Shown here piece after piece: positions 13,555 through 15,771 of a stretch of DNA of 15,771 nt. The stretch is taken from assembly GCA_002369175.1 (NCBI GenBank), contig DFES01000070.1, forward strand, positions 1,046 through 16,816. The letters run 5' to 3'. Source of the stretch: Selenomonadaceae bacterium UBA3796. Lineage in GTDB: Bacteria > Bacillota > Negativicutes > Selenomonadales > Selenomonadaceae. The notes below the pieces were generated by a model. It did no database searches and was not told the origin of the DNA. It saw only the letters and a program-made list of their open reading frames with translations. The translations under genes were made by a program, and so were the position numbers. Position 1 is the first letter of the stretch. The number at the start of each line of letters is the position of its first letter.

Positions 13555-15720
13555 ATGGAGAAGAGCACCAGGACAAGGCGTCCGAAAAAGGCCGGTCAGG
13601 GCAGCAGCAATGCCAGGCGGCTTTTTGTCGGCTTGTTTATCGTTGTTTTCGTCATGCTCACGGGAATTGGCTGTGGATTCCTGACGGCTAGCATGAATAC
13701 GAAGCCGGATCTCATCAATGATATCAGACCTCCGGCGACATCTACGATCTATGATATCAACGGAAATGAAATCGCTACGGTTCATGCGGTGGAGAACCGT
13801 ATGCCCGTGAAGATTTCCCAGGTGCCCAAGGATTTGCAGAACGCCTTTGTGGCGGTAGAGGATAATCGCTTTTATGAACATATGGGCATTGATCCCAAGG
13901 GCATCCTGAGAGCAGCCTGGTCAAATATCAGCGGTCGTTCCATTTCCGAGGGCGGTTCCACGATTACCCAGCAGTTGGCGAAGAATGCCTACCTTACGCA
14001 GGAACGCACTATGAAGCGCAAGGTTCAGGAGGTTTTCTTGGCGCTTCAGCTGGAACGCCAGTACACAAAGCAGGAGATTCTGGAACTTTACCTGAATCAG
14101 ATTTATTTCGGCCAGGGAGCCTATGGTGTGCAGGCGGCGGCCAAGACTTATTTCAACAAGAACGTGGAGGATCTCTCCCTCAATGAATGTGCCATGCTGG
14201 CAGGCATTCCCAAAAGCCCCAACTATTATTCGCCCTTCAACAACCTCCAGGCTGCGCAGGAACGCAAGGCGACGGTTCTTGATCAGATGGTGAAGTACGG
14301 CTATGTGAACCGCCAGGAGGCCGCAAAGATCAAAAATCAGGATCTGCCACTGGTTCAGCCGGTCAAAAAGGACAAGGACATGGATCGGTATTTCATTGAT
14401 TATGTGACGCAGATCCTCATAGATAGATATGGAGCGGATGCTGTATACAAAGACGGGTTGAAGATTTACACGACAATCGACATGGATATGCAGCGCGCTG
14501 CAGAAGCTGCCATGGAGTATTTGCCCGACTACTTCACGGATGAGGGCGGAATCCTTCAGCCCCAGGGGGCGCTCGTGGCCATTGATCCCCATAATGGGTA
14601 TATCAAGGCTATGGTCGGCGGCCGCGGTACGGATCAGTTCAATCGCGCGACAATGGCAGAAAGGCAGCCGGGTTCTGCTTTCAAGCCGTTTGTCTTTGCG
14701 GCGGCGCTCGAAAACAATTTCTCTCCGTCTACGGTCATTGATGACAGTCCGGTCACGATTGGGGATTGGGAGCCTCAAAACTATGACCGCAGTTTTCGCG
14801 GGAAGGTTTCCCTCCGGTATACGGCGGAACAGTCCTTGAATGTTCCGACGGTCAAGATCGCACAGAAACTCGGCATCGACAAGCCGATTTATTATGCCCA
14901 GGAGATGGGCATCAGCACCTTTGTGCTGGATGGCCCCACAAATGACCGCAATCTGGCGATTGCCTTAGGCGGTCTCACAAAGGGCGTGACGCCCATGGAA
15001 CTGACCAGCGCTTACGGAACTTTTGCCAATCAGGGAATCCATGTATCTCCCGTGGCCATCGTAAAGGTTCTCGACCGCAATGGGAAGATTATGGAGCAGG
15101 CAGAAATCAAGCAGCGCAGTGTGATCAGTGAGGAGAGCGCTGCGGAACTCACGAGCATGCTGATGGGCGTTGTCCAGCGCGGTACAGGAACCCGCGCCAA
15201 CATCAATCGTCCGGCAGCAGGAAAGACAGGGACGACAAGTGATTACCATGACGCATGGTTTGTGGGATATACGCCGGATCTTGTGGCAGGCGTCTGGGTT
15301 GGCAATGACAACAATGCAAGTCTCGGCGGAATGGGGGGCGGCAATCAGCCTGCGCAGATATGGAGTGCGTTCATGTCCAAAGCACTCGCCAATGTTCCTG
15401 TGAGGAACTTTGAGGGGGTGTCTGCGCCATCCAACTCCAATTCCATCGGAGAACTTGAGGAGAACAAGAAGCCGGCCGGCGGCGAGGGGCGCAGCAACGG
15501 CAATGCATCCCGCACAGAAGCGCAGGCGGGAGATCGTACGGAAGCTCAGCAGAGCACACCCTCAAGGGATGCTGCTCCTCAGAAGACGGAATCCGATCTG
15601 CCGACGGAGCACGATACGCCTTCGGGTCCTGCTGCACCGGCAGCACCTGAGCCGGAAGCACCGGCTGCGCCGGTTCAGGCACCGGAACCGGGAGGCGGGG
15701 TCTCCAAGGGGAAGAACTGA
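13555..15720 (+). CDS. Class A penicillin-binding protein (PBP1A-type transglycosylase/transpeptidase)
   Basis: This bifunctional enzyme polymerises lipid II into glycan strands and cross-links the peptides outside the membrane. The 721-residue product has a basic cytoplasmic tail, one membrane segment (about 23-46), a GT51 domain with catalytic E102 in EDNRFYEHMGID, then GGSTITQQLAKN (133-144), KRKVQEVFLALQLE and LELYLNQIYFGQGAYG, and a transpeptidase domain with S374-A-F-K377, S427-L-N429 and K557-T-G-T560. From about residue 620 a tail of some 100 residues is rich in Ala, Pro, Glu, Gly and Ser, likely unfolded in the wall space. GTG 13513 is in frame, but AGGAGG (13543-13548) is 6 bases before ATG 13555, giving a normal N-terminus. 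It has its own promoter and is followed at once by a repeat hairpin, so it is probably its own transcription unit. Confidence 0.95.
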   Translation: MEKSTRTRRPKKAGQGSSNARRLFVGLFIVVFVMLTGIGCGFLTASMNTKPDLINDIRPPATSTIYDINGNEIATVHAVENRMPVKISQVPKDLQNAFVAVEDNRFYEHMGIDPKGILRAAWSNISGRSISEGGSTITQQLAKNAYLTQERTMKRKVQEVFLALQLERQYTKQEILELYLNQIYFGQGAYGVQAAAKTYFNKNVEDLSLNECAMLAGIPKSPNYYSPFNNLQAAQERKATVLDQMVKYGYVNRQEAAKIKNQDLPLVQPVKKDKDMDRYFIDYVTQILIDRYGADAVYKDGLKIYTTIDMDMQRAAEAAMEYLPDYFTDEGGILQPQGALVAIDPHNGYIKAMVGGRGTDQFNRATMAERQPGSAFKPFVFAAALENNFSPSTVIDDSPVTIGDWEPQNYDRSFRGKVSLRYTAEQSLNVPTVKIAQKLGIDKPIYYAQEMGISTFVLDGPTNDRNLAIALGGLTKGVTPMELTSAYGTFANQGIHVSPVAIVKVLDRNGKIMEQAEIKQRSVISEESAAELTSMLMGVVQRGTGTRANINRPAAGKTGTTSDYHDAWFVGYTPDLVAGVWVGNDNNASLGGMGGGNQPAQIWSAFMSKALANVPVRNFEGVSAPSNSNSIGELEENKKPAGGEGRSNGNASRTEAQAGDRTEAQQSTPSRDAAPQKTESDLPTEHDTPSGPAAPAAPEPEAPAAPVQAPEPGGGVSKGKN

Positions 15721-15730
15721 TATAACGAGG

Positions 15731-15771
15731 CAAACGCCAATGGGAAGGTTTTGCCTGTGGCAAAACCTTCC
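15731..15771 (+). repeat. Further copy of the repeat hairpin after the PBP gene, cut by the window end
   Basis: AAACGCCAA followed by GGAAGGTTTTGCC-TGT-GGCAAAACCTTCC (stem arms 15743-15755 and 15759-15771) copies the second half of the 70-bp repeats at 1342-1481, best matching copy 2: the core GGTTTTGCCTGTGGCAAAAC is identical. The stem is longer here, 13 perfect pairs against 8 in the tandem copies, and runs to the last base. The first hairpin of the 70-bp unit is missing. Ten bases after the stop codon, it may serve as the PBP transcription terminator; whether a T-run follows lies outside the window. Confidence 0.75.

Overview
The window reads as part of a bacterial chromosome from a Bacillota (Firmicutes-type) organism, most likely an asporogenous Negativicute of the Selenomonas type. 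Reasons: the block tlyA-nadK-argR-recN is the classic Firmicutes arrangement; scpA/scpB, the double-barrel U32 protein and mutS2 belong to the same world; coding sequence is moderately G+C rich with strong GGAGG-type ribosome binding sites; and recN is not followed by the spoIVB-spo0A pair seen in spore formers. The genus is my inference from gene content, not a measured result. Every convincing gene is on the + strand.

Layout. Bases 1-300 hold the 3' end of a PGRP/amidase_2-type cell-wall amidase of phage or autolysin type. Bases 301-780 have no convincing gene; they hold a possible minus-strand gene relic, a 10-bp hairpin and a promoter with a leader of about 120 nt for a nitroreductase-family flavoprotein (781-1296). 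Bases 1297-1565 are a dense regulatory and repeat region: a terminator-like hairpin, two 70-bp tandem repeats each able to fold into two hairpins, the start of a third repeat that forms a TATAAT -10 box, and a terminator-like hairpin just before the next gene.

From 1566 to 13440 runs one tightly packed gene array: tlyA (rRNA 2'-O-methyltransferase), nadK, argR, recN, two small A+T-rich unknown genes with their own candidate promoter, a Nudix ADP-ribose pyrophosphatase, a site-2-protease-like M50 membrane protease, scpA, scpB, a U32-family protein with a duplicated barrel, and mutS2. Most neighbours overlap or lie within about 50 bases, so long polycistronic transcripts are likely. Themes are ribosome and RNA maintenance (TlyA, U32/RlhA-like, MutS2), DNA repair and chromosome segregation (RecN, ScpA, ScpB) and NAD/ADP-ribose metabolism (NadK, Nudix). 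A separate promoter at about 13466 drives a class A penicillin-binding protein (13555-15720), followed at the window edge by another copy of the repeat hairpin seen before tlyA.

The least ordinary signals are (a) the repeat family, whose copies keep a hairpin through paired base changes and which flanks the tlyA-PBP block; (b) the tlyA leader, where a repeat-derived -10 box is followed at once by a terminator-like hairpin; (c) the small basic/acidic gene pair inserted between recN and the Nudix gene; and (d) the internal duplication of the U32 barrel, including its cysteine motif. No CRISPR array, tRNA, rRNA, insertion sequence or complete mobile element was seen.
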